From NCBI GenBank assembly GCA_003611955.1, contig RAZE01000001.1, positions 496,001 through 560,000 on the forward strand: 64,000 bases of DNA, written 5' to 3'. This document shows, in pieces, positions 1 through 8,615 of this stretch (positions are counted from its first letter, which is position 1; each line of letters starts with the position of its first letter). Below the pieces are notes generated by a model. The model was not told where the DNA came from. It saw only the letters and a program-made list of their open reading frames with translations, and did no database searches. The DNA is from a bacterium 1XD8-76. GTDB lineage: Bacteria > Bacillota > Clostridia > Lachnospirales > Lachnospiraceae. Both the position numbers and the translations under genes were made by a program.

Positions 1-1
1 G

Positions 2-826
2 ATAAAGAGGCTGGGGATAGCCGGAAATTGTTTAATTACACATGTTATTTATGAGGCGCTGCAGGAAGCGCTGCCGGAAGTAGGCGATCCGGAGATCGTG
101 AAAGCGGATCTGATGGTATCCAGAATAAGGGCTGAGAAATCGCCCGCGGAGATCGCCTGCATGAGGGAGGCCTACCGCATCACTCAGCTTGCCATGAAAA
201 AAGTGGTGGAACAGATTCGCCCCGGGATGACGGAGAATCAGGTGAAGGGCATTGCGATGTCGGTGATCTTTGAGGAGGGCGGAGAAGGGGAAGCCTATCC
301 GTTCTGGATATTGACGGGAAAGGACTCCAACCAGGCTATCAGCAGATGCCGGAACAAGGTGATCGAGCCGGGCGATCTGGTACATATACAGGTGGGGGCC
401 CGCTATGAGGGATACGCATCGACGATGGGCCGGCCTGTGGTGATAGGAAAGGCGACGGAGGAACAGAGAGGTCTGATCGAGGCGGGACTGGCCGCGCAGA
501 GAGCCATTTTGAAAACAGCCAAAGCGGGGGTCAACGCAAAAGAGGTGAGCGACGTACACTATAATACATTGAAGGAGCTGGGATATGAAGGACATATTTT
601 ATATGGCCCCTGCCATGGTACCGGTCTGATGGAAGGCGAGTATCCCTGGATCGAGTCCAATTCGGATTATCTGCTGGAGGAGGGGATGACATTCTGCACA
701 TGCATCTATCTGGGGGACGATGAGAACCGGATCGGTATGCGGATCGAGGACGGGTTCCTTATCACAAAGGACGGCACGGAGTCATTCTCGGATTACCGCA
801 GAGAGGTGATAGAGATTACCGAATAA
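2..826 (+). CDS. M24 family metallopeptidase-like protein (5' end outside window)
   Basis: The frame is open from the first bases of the window, so only the C-terminal part of the gene is present; an internal ATG at 98 is not a convincing start. The protein has the creatinase/prolidase pita-bread fold pattern: HGTG near 615-626, a RIED segment near 739-750 and a typical C-terminal tail. In active M24 enzymes two Asp, one His and two Glu bind metals. Here the region of the first two Asp reads HIQVG and GYASTMG (about 380-430), and the first Glu region reads FCTCIYL (about 690-710), so several ligands appear lost. It may be a creatinase-like metal-independent enzyme or a non-catalytic relative. 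It lies upstream of a sugar regulon, but co-transcription is not shown. Family call is firm; activity is uncertain. Confidence 0.8.
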   Translation: MKRLGIAGNCLITHVIYEALQEALPEVGDPEIVKADLMVSRIRAEKSPAEIACMREAYRITQLAMKKVVEQIRPGMTENQVKGIAMSVIFEEGGEGEAYPFWILTGKDSNQAISRCRNKVIEPGDLVHIQVGARYEGYASTMGRPVVIGKATEEQRGLIEAGLAAQRAILKTAKAGVNAKEVSDVHYNTLKELGYEGHILYGPCHGTGLMEGEYPWIESNSDYLLEEGMTFCTCIYLGDDENRIGMRIEDGFLITKDGTESFSDYRREVIEITE

Positions 827-857
827 AACGTGAAATATGTTTGTGTGCGAAAAGGGG

Positions 858-897
858 CCGCGGTAAAAGCAGACCAACGGTCTGGCGATTACCGCGG
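858..897. terminator. Bidirectional hairpin between converging genes
   Basis: Arms CCGCGGTAA (858-866) and TTACCGCGG (889-897) pair perfectly, and an inner CAGACC/GGTCTG stem (870-875/879-884) stacks in the loop. Read on the minus strand it is followed by CCCCTTTTCG, so it probably terminates the LacI-family gene. It sits between two converging genes and may also stop the M24 transcript. Confidence 0.6.
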
Positions 898-913
898 TCT
901 CCTGCGTTCTGAG

Positions 914-1930
914 TCAGACAATCTCCTTGATCTTCACCGACAACTCCGCGTAGTAAGAGTCCTTTATTTCCGCCTGCTCATCGGACAGGCAGGCAAACAT
1001 CAGCTCCAGCGATTTCGATCCCTGCCAGTAGGGCTCCTGGCAGATCGTGGCAGTGATGATCTCCTTCTGCATCATTTCCACTGTGGAGGGAACTTCGTCG
1101 AAAGTGACGACTTTGATGTCCCTGCCGGAAGCGAACTTCGCGATGGCACGGCATCCGCCGTAGACGCCTGCGGCCGTAAAATAAAAGGCATTGATATCCG
1201 GATGTTTTTCCAACATCCGGGAGACCAGTTCATAAGCTTTCTCATCATCATCCAGACTTTCCCCCTGGGAGACAACTTTAAAGCGAGTATCCCCCGAGAG
1301 CTTATCCACAAAGCCGGAAACTCGCTGGATATGACATAAAATATTGTTGTCGCCGTTGATGATGCCGAGGTTGACGGGACCTGATGTGACAAGTTTCATC
1401 AGGGCACCCGCGGCCTGTCCGGAATTGTAATAGTCGCTTCCCACGTAGGCGAGACGGCGCACGCCCTCCGCGTCGGAGTTGACCGTGATGACAGGAACAC
1501 CGCTTCGGATCAGCTTATTGAGTTCTTCCCGTATGGAATCGTCATTGTAGGGTGTGATGATCAGACCCTGGACACCCTCTTTCAGGCAGGCTTTGATGGC
1601 AGAAAGTTGTGCCTCGGGATGGTAGGCCACGCGCTTCACGGAAATCTGACAGCCGTACAGGGACAGTTCCTCCGCCTTGTCGGAAAAACCCTGCATCACA
1701 TCGTCAAAAAAAGGGTTTTTTCTGCTGAACAGAATGATGCCGATCAGATATTTCTTTTTCTGGGCGGCAAGTGCGATTCCGGCGGGATTCGGCTTGTAGT
1801 CAAGCTGTTTGATGATCGCGCGGATCTTCTCCGCAGTCTCCCGGTTGACGGAGCCGCGGTTATTCAATACTCTGTCGACAGTGCCTCTGGAGACGCCTGC
1901 CAGCTCTGCAATTTCTTTGATGGTTGCCAT
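914..1930 (-). CDS. LacI-family transcriptional regulator with sugar-binding domain
   Basis: The N-terminus carries a LacI helix-turn-helix (TIKEIAELAGVSRGTVDRVL, residues about 3-22) and hinge, followed by a periplasmic-binding-protein-like effector domain. An upstream in-frame ATG at 1963 would add eleven residues not matching the family; the start MATIKEIAEL at 1930 fits the usual LacI N-terminus. The gene is transcribed divergently from the xylulokinase operon, so it most likely represses or activates that operon and itself in response to a pentose, deoxysugar or phosphorylated derivative. A spaced perfect inverted repeat lies in the divergent region. The RGTVDRVLNNRGSVN segment is common in LacI proteins with simple-sugar effectors. 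Effector identity cannot be read from the sequence. Confidence 0.88.
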   Translation of the reverse strand: MATIKEIAELAGVSRGTVDRVLNNRGSVNRETAEKIRAIIKQLDYKPNPAGIALAAQKKKYLIGIILFSRKNPFFDDVMQGFSDKAEELSLYGCQISVKRVAYHPEAQLSAIKACLKEGVQGLIITPYNDDSIREELNKLIRSGVPVITVNSDAEGVRRLAYVGSDYYNSGQAAGALMKLVTSGPVNLGIINGDNNILCHIQRVSGFVDKLSGDTRFKVVSQGESLDDDEKAYELVSRMLEKHPDINAFYFTAAGVYGGCRAIAKFASGRDIKVVTFDEVPSTVEMMQKEIITATICQEPYWQGSKSLELMFACLSDEQAEIKDSYYAELSVKIKEIV

Positions 1931-1990
1931 AATAACTTCTCCTGCAAATACTGATATCATCATACCGTAAAACTGCCCAAAAAGCTATTC

Positions 1991-2019
1991 CTATTTTCAT
2001 GTATATTTACTGAAAATAG
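1991..2019. promoter_or_regulatory. Perfect spaced inverted repeat, candidate operator
   Basis: CTATTTTCA (1991-1999) and TGAAAATAG (2011-2019) form perfect 9-bp arms separated by 11 bp in the divergent region between the LacI-type regulator (start 1930) and xylulokinase (start 2161). The spacing between arm centres is about two helical turns. The position suggests a regulator-binding site, although it lacks the central CG typical of LacI operators. Confidence 0.5.
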
Positions 2020-2160
2020 TATTTGCTAAGAAAAAGAATTGCGAAAACGGATGGGCTGGTGTACAATACATTCATAGACCGTGCGCGGGCACGGAAACAA
2101 AACGGCACACGAACGACAGAAAAAGTGTCCACGGAACTGGAATGGAGGGTTAAACGGAGA

Positions 2161-3630
2161 ATGTTGTATGTAGGAATTGATTTGGGGACATCGGCGGTAA
2201 AACTATTGCTGATGGACGGAGAGGGAAAGATACATAAAATCGTTTCAAAGGAATATCCGCTGTATTTCCCGAACCCGGGCTGGTCGGAGCAGAAGCCCGA
2301 GGACTGGTATGAGCAGAGTATGGCCGGACTGAAGGAGCTGCTCTCGGAGTGCGATAAGAGCCAGGTGGCGGGCATCAGCTTCGGCGGCCAGATGCACGGA
2401 CTTGTGATACTGGATAAGGAGGACAACGTGATTCGTCCCGCGCTTTTGTGGAACGATGGGCGGACTTTTGAGGAGTGCGATTACTTAAATAATGTGATCG
2501 GTAAGGATAAACTTTCCGAGTACACGGCAAATATCTCCTTTACGGGTTTTACGGCGCCCAAGATTTTGTGGGTAAAGAACAAGGAACCGGAGAACTTCGC
2601 GAAGATCGAGAAGATCATGCTGCCGAAAGATTATCTGGCATACAAACTTTCCGGCGTACACTGCACGGATGTGTCGGACGCTTCGGGAATGCTGCTGTTT
2701 GACGTGAAGAACCGCTGCTGGTCCAAAGAGATGATGGAGATCTGCGGTGTGAGAGAAGAGCAGCTGGCGAAGATTTTCGAGAGCTACGAGGTGGTGGGAA
2801 CCCTGAAACCCGAGATCGCGTCGGAGTTAGGGCTGCCCGAGACAGTGAAGATCATAGCCGGCGCAGGGGATAACGCGGCGGCGGCAGTGGGAACCGGAAC
2901 GGTCGGGGACGGCATGTGCAATATCTCCCTGGGCACAAGCGGAACGATCTTTATCTCCTCCAAAGAATTCGGTGTGGATAAATACAACGCGCTGCACGCT
3001 TTCGCCCACGCGGACGGCCACTATCACCTGATGGGCTGTATGCTGAGCGCGGCGTCCTGCAACAAGTGGTGGATGGAGGATATCCTGAAGACGGAGGACT
3101 TCGGAGGCGAGCAGGGGCAGATCGAAAAGCTGGGCGAGAACCATGTGTACTTCCTGCCCTACCTGATGGGTGAGCGCTCCCCCCACAACAACCCGAACGC
3201 GAGAGGTACTTTTATCGGCATGACGATGGACACCACGAGAGCGGATATGACCCAGGCAGTATTGGAAGGCGTGGCGTTTGCTCTGCGGGATTCCTTCGAG
3301 GTGGCGAAATCTCTGGGCATAAAGATCGAGCGGACGAAGATCTGCGGCGGCGGTGCGAAGAGCCCGCTGTGGAAGAAGATGATCGCCAATATACTGGGTA
3401 TCAGGGTAGACGTGATCGAGAGCGAGGAGGGCCCCGGATACGGCGGCGGTATGCTGGCAGCGGTGGGCTGCGGCGAGTTCGCTTCCGTGGAGGAGGCCGC
3501 TGAAAAGCTGGTGAAGGTCGTGGACACGGTGGAGCCCGATCCGGAACTGACCGCGAAGTACGACGCGAGATACCAGCAGTTCAAAGAGATATACCCGGCG
3601 TGCAAACCGATATTTGAAATTATCAAATAA
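2161..3630 (+). CDS. xylB: Xylulokinase (FGGY carbohydrate kinase)
   Basis: This kinase would phosphorylate D-xylulose (or a related ketose) with ATP in the cytoplasm. It has the FGGY phosphate-1 motif GIDLGTSAVK near the N-terminus, the sugar-binding segment FGGQMHGLVILD, the GAGDNAAAAVGTG ATP-domain motif and a C-terminal CGGGAKSPLWKKM adenosine-site segment. The 489-residue length is normal for XylB. An in-frame upstream extension to 2023 exists, but the ATG at 2161 is preceded by GGAGGG and begins the conserved MLYVGIDLG. It is the first gene after the divergent operator and is followed by DUF4867 and isomerase genes, so it forms the kinase step of a ketose pathway. Xylulose is the likely substrate; L-ribulose or L-fuculose cannot be excluded. 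Confidence 0.88.
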   Translation: MLYVGIDLGTSAVKLLLMDGEGKIHKIVSKEYPLYFPNPGWSEQKPEDWYEQSMAGLKELLSECDKSQVAGISFGGQMHGLVILDKEDNVIRPALLWNDGRTFEECDYLNNVIGKDKLSEYTANISFTGFTAPKILWVKNKEPENFAKIEKIMLPKDYLAYKLSGVHCTDVSDASGMLLFDVKNRCWSKEMMEICGVREEQLAKIFESYEVVGTLKPEIASELGLPETVKIIAGAGDNAAAAVGTGTVGDGMCNISLGTSGTIFISSKEFGVDKYNALHAFAHADGHYHLMGCMLSAASCNKWWMEDILKTEDFGGEQGQIEKLGENHVYFLPYLMGERSPHNNPNARGTFIGMTMDTTRADMTQAVLEGVAFALRDSFEVAKSLGIKIERTKICGGGAKSPLWKKMIANILGIRVDVIESEEGPGYGGGMLAAVGCGEFASVEEAAEKLVKVVDTVEPDPELTAKYDARYQQFKEIYPACKPIFEIIK

Positions 3631-3700
3631 CATAAAAACAGTAACTGCCCGGACTTTGCTCTTTAGTGCCGTTGCGCAGCAGCTGGAATAGGAGGATACT

Positions 3701-4315
3701 ATGGAAATCAAAAAAGTAACAGACGCCGCTTTTCGGAAATACGGCAGAGTGATCTCTGAATTTGATTTTTCCGAACTTGTGGCAAAACTGGCGGAGACAC
3801 CGCTTCCCGACGGCGTGGTCTATGAGCCGTCAGTGGACATCCTGGAAGCGCTCCCGGTGAAGGAAAAGCTGGAGACAGCGTATTACGGGGAACTGCCGAT
3901 TCAGATCGGCTACTGCAACGGGCACAACCATCTGTTGAACGCAGTGGAATATCACCGCTCTTCGGAGGTGGATATCGCGGCGGATGACCTGATCTTACTG
4001 CTCGGCAGCCAACAGGACATTACCGACGATTACACGTACGAGACGTCTAAGATCGAAGCTTTCCTGTGCCCCAGGGGAATTGGCGTGGAACTGTACGCGA
4101 CGACGCTCCACTACGCACCCTGCAGTGTAGGGGACAATGGCTTCCGCTGCGGAATCGTACTGCCGAAGGACACGAATCTGCCTTTGGACAGCAGACATGC
4201 GGGTTATGAGGACGCACTGATCACGGCAAAGAACAAATGGCTGATCGGCCACGCCGAGGGCGGTCTCGACGCAGGCGCACACATCGGACTGATCGGAGAA
4301 AATATCTCCGTATAA
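3701..4315 (+). CDS. DUF4867 family protein
   Basis: A 204-residue cytoplasmic protein without signal peptide or membrane segments, matching what I recall of the DUF4867 family. It contains cupin-like beta-rich stretches and conserved His/Glu positions (GYCNGHNHLLNAVEYHRSSEV, then CPRGIGVELYATTLHYAPC), resembling sugar lyxose/ulonate isomerase-type cupins; that resemblance is inference. It sits between xylulokinase and an L-fucose/arabinose-isomerase family enzyme with a good ribosome site (AGGAGG before 3701), so it probably acts in the same sugar pathway, perhaps as an aldose/ketose isomerase or epimerase helper. Function is not established. Confidence 0.75.
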   Translation: MEIKKVTDAAFRKYGRVISEFDFSELVAKLAETPLPDGVVYEPSVDILEALPVKEKLETAYYGELPIQIGYCNGHNHLLNAVEYHRSSEVDIAADDLILLLGSQQDITDDYTYETSKIEAFLCPRGIGVELYATTLHYAPCSVGDNGFRCGIVLPKDTNLPLDSRHAGYEDALITAKNKWLIGHAEGGLDAGAHIGLIGENISV

Positions 4316-4333
4316 AATATGGAACTAAAAACA

Positions 4334-4429
4334 GCAGATACCCGGACGGCACACAGCTTCATTTGTGGACGGCGCATCATGCCGGCCGCAAATGTAAGCT
4401 CCACAGAAGTGTGCTGGAAGGGTATCTGC
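4334..4429 (+). other. Large structured RNA element between DUF4867 and isomerase genes
   Basis: The intercistronic space holds a nested hairpin. The outer stem is GCAGATACCC (4334-4343) with GGGTATCTGC (4420-4429). Inside it GCACAC (4349-4354) pairs with GTGTGC (4409-4414), AGCTT (4355-4359) with AAGCT (4396-4400), CATTTG (4360-4365) with CAAATG (4389-4394), and CGGC (4370-4373) with GCCG (4381-4384). It ends about 12 bases before the AAGGAGGA ribosome site of the isomerase. There is no T-tract, so an mRNA processing, stability or translation-control element is more likely than a terminator. Confidence 0.6.
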
Positions 4430-4458
4430 GGAACTAATAATAAGGAGGAACAACTATC

Positions 4459-5943
4459 ATGAACAACATTCCAAAAATCAAACTGGGCATCGTAGCCGTA
4501 AGCCGCGACTGCTTTCCGGAGAGCCTTTCCGTAAACAGAAGAAAAGCGCTTGTGGAAGCCTACAGGGCAAAATATGACGCGGAGGACATTTATGAATGCC
4601 CCATCTGCATCGTGGAGAGCGAGATCCACATGGTGCAGGCGTTGGAGGACATCAGGAAAGCAGGCTGTAATGCACTCTGCGTATACCTCGGCAACTTCGG
4701 TCCGGAAATATCCGAGACGCTTCTGGCGAAACACTTTGACGGCCCGAAGATGTTCTGTGCGGCGGCGGAGGAGAGCCAGAACGATCTGGTGGGCGGCAGA
4801 GGCGACGCTTACTGCGGTATGCTGAATGCAAGCTACAATCTGAAACTGCGCAACGTGGGCGCATACATTCCGGAGTATCCGGTGGGGACGGCGGAAGACT
4901 GTGCGGATATGATGAACGAATTTCTGCCTATCGCGAGAGCGCTTGTGGGACTTTCCGATTTAAAGATCATCAGCTTCGGCCCGAGACCGCTAAACTTCCT
5001 GGCATGCAACGCACCCATTAAACAGCTCTACAATCTGGGTGTTGAGATCGAAGAGAATTCCGAGCTGGATCTGTTTGAAGCCTTCAACAAACATGCGAAC
5101 GATGAGAGAATTCCGGCGAAGGTTGCCGAGATGGAAGAGGAGCTGGGCGCAGGCAACAAGAAACCGGAAGTGCTTGCAAAGCTGGCTCAGTATGAACTGA
5201 CGCTGCTCGACTGGGTGGAGGAGCACAGAGGCTACAGAAAATATGTTGCCATCGCCGGGAAATGCTGGCCCGCATTCCAGACGCAGTTCGGCTTTGTTCC
5301 CTGCTATGTGAACAGCCGCCTGACGGGTATGGGCATCCCTGTATCCTGTGAAGTGGATATCTACGGCTGCTTCTCCGAGTTTATCGGAACCTGTGTCAGC
5401 AACGACATCGTTACGCTGCTCGACATCAACAATTCCGTGCCGGCAGATATGTACAAAGAGTCCATCGAAGGCAAGTTTGACTATACGCACAAAGATACTT
5501 TCATGGGATTCCACTGCGGAAATACCTGTTCGAAGAAACTGGCTTCCTGCGAGATGAAATACCAGATGATCATGGCGAGAAATCTTCCGGTGGAAGTGAC
5601 CAATGGAACGCTGGAGGGCGATATTATGCCGGGTGACATCACATTCTATCGTCTCCAGTCCACAGCGGACAACAAGCTGCGCGCTTATGTGGCACAGGGA
5701 GAGGTACTTCCGGTGGCGACAAAGTCCTTCGGCGGTATCGGCGTATTTGCCATCAGGGAGATGGGCAGATTCTACCGTCATGTGCTGATCGAGAAGAATT
5801 ATCCTCATCACGGCGCGGTTGCGTTTGGCCATTACGGAAAATCTCTGTTTGAAGTGTTCAAATATCTGGGCGTTCCGGTGGAGGATATCAACTATAACCA
5901 GCCGAAGAGCCTGCCGTATCCGACGGAGAATCCGTTCTGCTAA
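4459..5943 (+). CDS. L-fucose/L-arabinose isomerase family protein
   Basis: A 494-residue protein of the fucose/arabinose ketol-isomerase superfamily, which interconverts an aldose and its ketose using a divalent metal. Visible family features are the N-terminal Rossmann-like domain (KIKLGIVAVSRDCFPE), the CVYLGNFGPE segment, and a C-terminal part with conserved Glu/His residues (CEVDIYGCFSEF, GFHCGNTC, HHGAVAFGHYGKSLFEVF). The start follows AAGGAGGAAC. Position after xylulokinase and DUF4867 suggests aldose isomerase then kinase in one pathway. The family has mixed substrates (L-fucose, L-arabinose, D-arabinose and others), so the sugar is undecided; a kinase annotated for xylulose would fit D-xylose or D-arabinose-type chemistry. 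Confidence 0.82.
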   Translation: MNNIPKIKLGIVAVSRDCFPESLSVNRRKALVEAYRAKYDAEDIYECPICIVESEIHMVQALEDIRKAGCNALCVYLGNFGPEISETLLAKHFDGPKMFCAAAEESQNDLVGGRGDAYCGMLNASYNLKLRNVGAYIPEYPVGTAEDCADMMNEFLPIARALVGLSDLKIISFGPRPLNFLACNAPIKQLYNLGVEIEENSELDLFEAFNKHANDERIPAKVAEMEEELGAGNKKPEVLAKLAQYELTLLDWVEEHRGYRKYVAIAGKCWPAFQTQFGFVPCYVNSRLTGMGIPVSCEVDIYGCFSEFIGTCVSNDIVTLLDINNSVPADMYKESIEGKFDYTHKDTFMGFHCGNTCSKKLASCEMKYQMIMARNLPVEVTNGTLEGDIMPGDITFYRLQSTADNKLRAYVAQGEVLPVATKSFGGIGVFAIREMGRFYRHVLIEKNYPHHGAVAFGHYGKSLFEVFKYLGVPVEDINYNQPKSLPYPTENPFC

Positions 5944-5980
5944 AGAGCATACATAGCAGTGCTGCACTATAGAAACGATA

Positions 5981-6019
5981 TGAGCCGTCTCGAAAAAGCA
6001 ACAGAGACGGCTCATTTAT
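5981..6019 (+). terminator. Intrinsic terminator after isomerase operon
   Basis: TGAGCCGTCTC (5981-5991) pairs perfectly with GAGACGGCTCA (6004-6014) across a 12-base loop, followed by a short T-containing tail. It lies between the isomerase stop and the start of the sensing operon. Confidence 0.65.
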
Positions 6020-6045
6020 CAGTATAGAGAGCAAACAGGGATCTT

Positions 6046-7113
6046 ATGGGAAAAGAAAAAAAGCGCGATAAAAATATTTCGGCGGACAAAGCCTTTCGCA
6101 TTATGCTGACAGGCTTTGTCGTCATGCTTTCGGCTGCGGTATCCTGCGCGGTGTATTTTTCCACAAAAATGAAAACGGTGAGCGAGGCGGATAAAGGCAC
6201 TTATGAAACGTATGACAGGCACTACGTGTTCATCACGGACAATGCGGAGCAGGAGTTCTGGGATGAAGTGTACGCGGCGGCGGTGGAGGAGGGCAAAAGA
6301 TCCAACGCCTACGTGGAGCGTCTGGGAGAAAATCTGAATGTAAATTATCAGACGGAGGATCTGCTGCGGATAGCCAACAACTCTCTGGTAGACGGAATTA
6401 TTTTCTGCGGGGAGGACAATGAGGAGACCGTGGAGAGAATCAATGAGGCGGTGAACAAAGACATAGCGGTGATCTCCCTGCGGCAGGATATCGAGGACTC
6501 GCAGAGACAGTGCTTTGTGGGTGTGAACAGCTATGACCTGGGGCTGGAGTACGGAAAACAGGTGCTGGAGATCGTGGACGCAGAGCAGATGCAGAATCCG
6601 AAGATCTGCATTCTGGCGGATGACACCATGCAGGAGTCGAAACAGAATCTGATCACTTTCGCGATCCAGGACAGTTTATCCGAGGCGAAGCCGGGGGATG
6701 AGAACCTGCCGGAGATCGAAGTGAGGAAAATTGACACGTCGGAGGCGTTCAGCGCGGAGGAGGCGATTCGGGATATTTTTATCGACAGTGAAAATCTGCC
6801 TGACATCATGGTTTGTCTGAACAGCGTCTACACGCAGTGCACCTACCAGGCGGCGGTGGACTACAACCGCGTCGGAAGGGTGAAAATTCTGGGTTACTAT
6901 TCCACGAGCGCCATTTTGGACGCGATAGAGAAACAGATCATCTACTCCACGATACAGGTGGATACGCAGGAGATAGGAAAGCAGTGTATCAGGGCGCTGA
7001 CGGAATACCTGGACAGCGGTTACACGAGTTCTTATATACCGATCAGCACCCATGTGATCGGAAATGAGGAGGCGGGACGTCTTCTGCAGGAGGTGGAAGA
7101 TGCTGGTAGCTAA
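6046..7113 (+). CDS. Membrane-anchored sugar-binding protein (sensor partner of histidine kinase)
   Basis: A 355-residue periplasmic-binding-protein-fold protein of the RbsB/XylF-like class. The N-terminus is basic and followed by one hydrophobic helix (IMLTGFVVMLSAAVSCAVYF, about residues 19-38) with no lipobox, so it is probably anchored by an uncleaved helix and faces outside. The body has the two-lobe pattern with VDGIIFCGEDNE and an ILGYYSTSAILDAI segment. It overlaps the histidine kinase start by 14 bases, and no permease follows directly, so a sensory role is inferred: ligand-bound protein would signal to the kinase, as with ChvE/VirA-type partnerships. It could instead hand a sugar to the importer downstream. 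Confidence 0.78.
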   Translation: MGKEKKRDKNISADKAFRIMLTGFVVMLSAAVSCAVYFSTKMKTVSEADKGTYETYDRHYVFITDNAEQEFWDEVYAAAVEEGKRSNAYVERLGENLNVNYQTEDLLRIANNSLVDGIIFCGEDNEETVERINEAVNKDIAVISLRQDIEDSQRQCFVGVNSYDLGLEYGKQVLEIVDAEQMQNPKICILADDTMQESKQNLITFAIQDSLSEAKPGDENLPEIEVRKIDTSEAFSAEEAIRDIFIDSENLPDIMVCLNSVYTQCTYQAAVDYNRVGRVKILGYYSTSAILDAIEKQIIYSTIQVDTQEIGKQCIRALTEYLDSGYTSSYIPISTHVIGNEEAGRLLQEVEDAGS

Positions 7114-8578
7114 GTGGAACAATGCCTCGATACAGATCAAACTGATCGTTTCCTTCACGATCACGCTGATCATCATTCTGGCGATGAATCTGTTTATGTA
7201 TATGAATATCAATTCGCTGATGGCGCGTGTCGACGAAGTCTATGTGAGCAACCTGAATTTGAACGAACTCTCCGATGCATTGCAGACGCTGCACGAGTCT
7301 GTGCGGGAGTATCTGGATACGAAAAGTTCGGACTCTCTGGATTCCTATTACCGCGCAGATCAGGAGTACAGAGAATTGCTGGAAGGGCTGAATGAGCGGG
7401 TGGTAAACAATCCGGCGAAGATCACGGAGAAAAATATCAAGGCGCAGTCGGAGACCTATCTGGAAAAAGTCTATGAGATCGTGCAGGCGAAGCGCGGCAG
7501 GAATGTGGAGCGCTATAAGATCTATTATGATGAGGCGACAGAAATTTACGGGGATATTCAGAACTGCATTTATTCCCTGAACAACGAACAGTTTAAAAAC
7601 AACTCGGGCAGTTACACGATACTGCTCTCCTCCCTGCGCTATATGGAGATCGTCAGCACGATCATACTGGCGATGATCGGCATTATCAACATGATCATGG
7701 TTTCCATGCTCACAAGAAATATGACGAAACCGCTGATCGTACTTTCGAGAGCGGCCAACGAAGTGGCGGCGGGAAATTTTGATGTGGAGATCGAGAATAT
7801 GGAGAGCGGCGATGAGATCGGAATTGTCTCGAGAGCTTTCCAGAAGATGGTGACAAGTATTCAGATCTATATCCAGGAAATTAAGAACAGCATGGAACGG
7901 GAAAGCCGCATGAAAGAACAGGAACTGCTGATGGCAAACAGAATGCGGGAAGCGCAGCTCATGACATTGCAGGCGCAGATCAATCCCCACTTTCTGTTTA
8001 ATACCCTGAACGCCGGCGCCCAGGTTGCCATGATGGAGGGCGCGGACAAGACGACGGAATTTATTGAGAACATGGCGGATTTTTTCCGCTACAATATTAA
8101 GAAGATGAATCAGGACACGACCATCGGCGAGGAGATACAGCTGGTGGATAATTACATATATATCTTGAATGTGCGTTTCACAGGAGAGATCCATTTCGAG
8201 AAGGAGGTGGACGACAGGGTGCTGGATGTGAAGGTGCCCAGCATGATCCTGCAGCCGATCGTGGAAAATGCGGTGAACTATGGGATACGGAATATCGGCA
8301 GGGAGGGAAAGATTAAACTGGCAGTTTATCGGGAGGGGGAGTTTGTCTATCTCTCCGTGTGGGACAACGGCGTGGGAATGAGCAGCGAAAAAATTTCTCA
8401 GATATTGGGCGGAGAGCTGAAGGAGGTTGACTTGCGCTCCAATTCCAACGGGATCGGGCTGGGAAATGTGATAGAGCGGCTGAAACTTTATACAGGCCGG
8501 GAGGATGTGATGGAAATTAAGAGCGCGGGCAGAGACGAGGGAACGGAATTTACCATGAAGGTGCCTGTGCGTTTATAA
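7100..8578 (+). CDS. YesM/LytS-type sensor histidine kinase
   Basis: The start at 7100 (MLVAKWNN) is preceded by AGGAGGTGGAAG; an earlier in-frame ATG at 7064 lacks support. Two transmembrane helices (about residues 12-35 and 190-215) flank an extracytoplasmic four-helix-like sensor rich in coiled-coil heptads. A HAMP segment follows (TKPLIVLSRAANEVAAGNFD), then the His_kinase domain with the phosphoacceptor motif NPHFLFNTLN and a HATPase_c domain (WDNGVGMS, NGIGLGN). The gene is translationally coupled to the preceding binding protein and followed by its response regulator, the usual YesM/YesN arrangement for carbohydrate sensing in Clostridia. The likely signal is a sugar delivered by the adjacent binding protein. 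Confidence 0.9.
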   Translation: MLVAKWNNASIQIKLIVSFTITLIIILAMNLFMYMNINSLMARVDEVYVSNLNLNELSDALQTLHESVREYLDTKSSDSLDSYYRADQEYRELLEGLNERVVNNPAKITEKNIKAQSETYLEKVYEIVQAKRGRNVERYKIYYDEATEIYGDIQNCIYSLNNEQFKNNSGSYTILLSSLRYMEIVSTIILAMIGIINMIMVSMLTRNMTKPLIVLSRAANEVAAGNFDVEIENMESGDEIGIVSRAFQKMVTSIQIYIQEIKNSMERESRMKEQELLMANRMREAQLMTLQAQINPHFLFNTLNAGAQVAMMEGADKTTEFIENMADFFRYNIKKMNQDTTIGEEIQLVDNYIYILNVRFTGEIHFEKEVDDRVLDVKVPSMILQPIVENAVNYGIRNIGREGKIKLAVYREGEFVYLSVWDNGVGMSSEKISQILGGELKEVDLRSNSNGIGLGNVIERLKLYTGREDVMEIKSAGRDEGTEFTMKVPVRL

Positions 8579-8615
8579 ATATGGAAAACAGTTATGCGGG
8601 AGAGAGGAAATGCAG

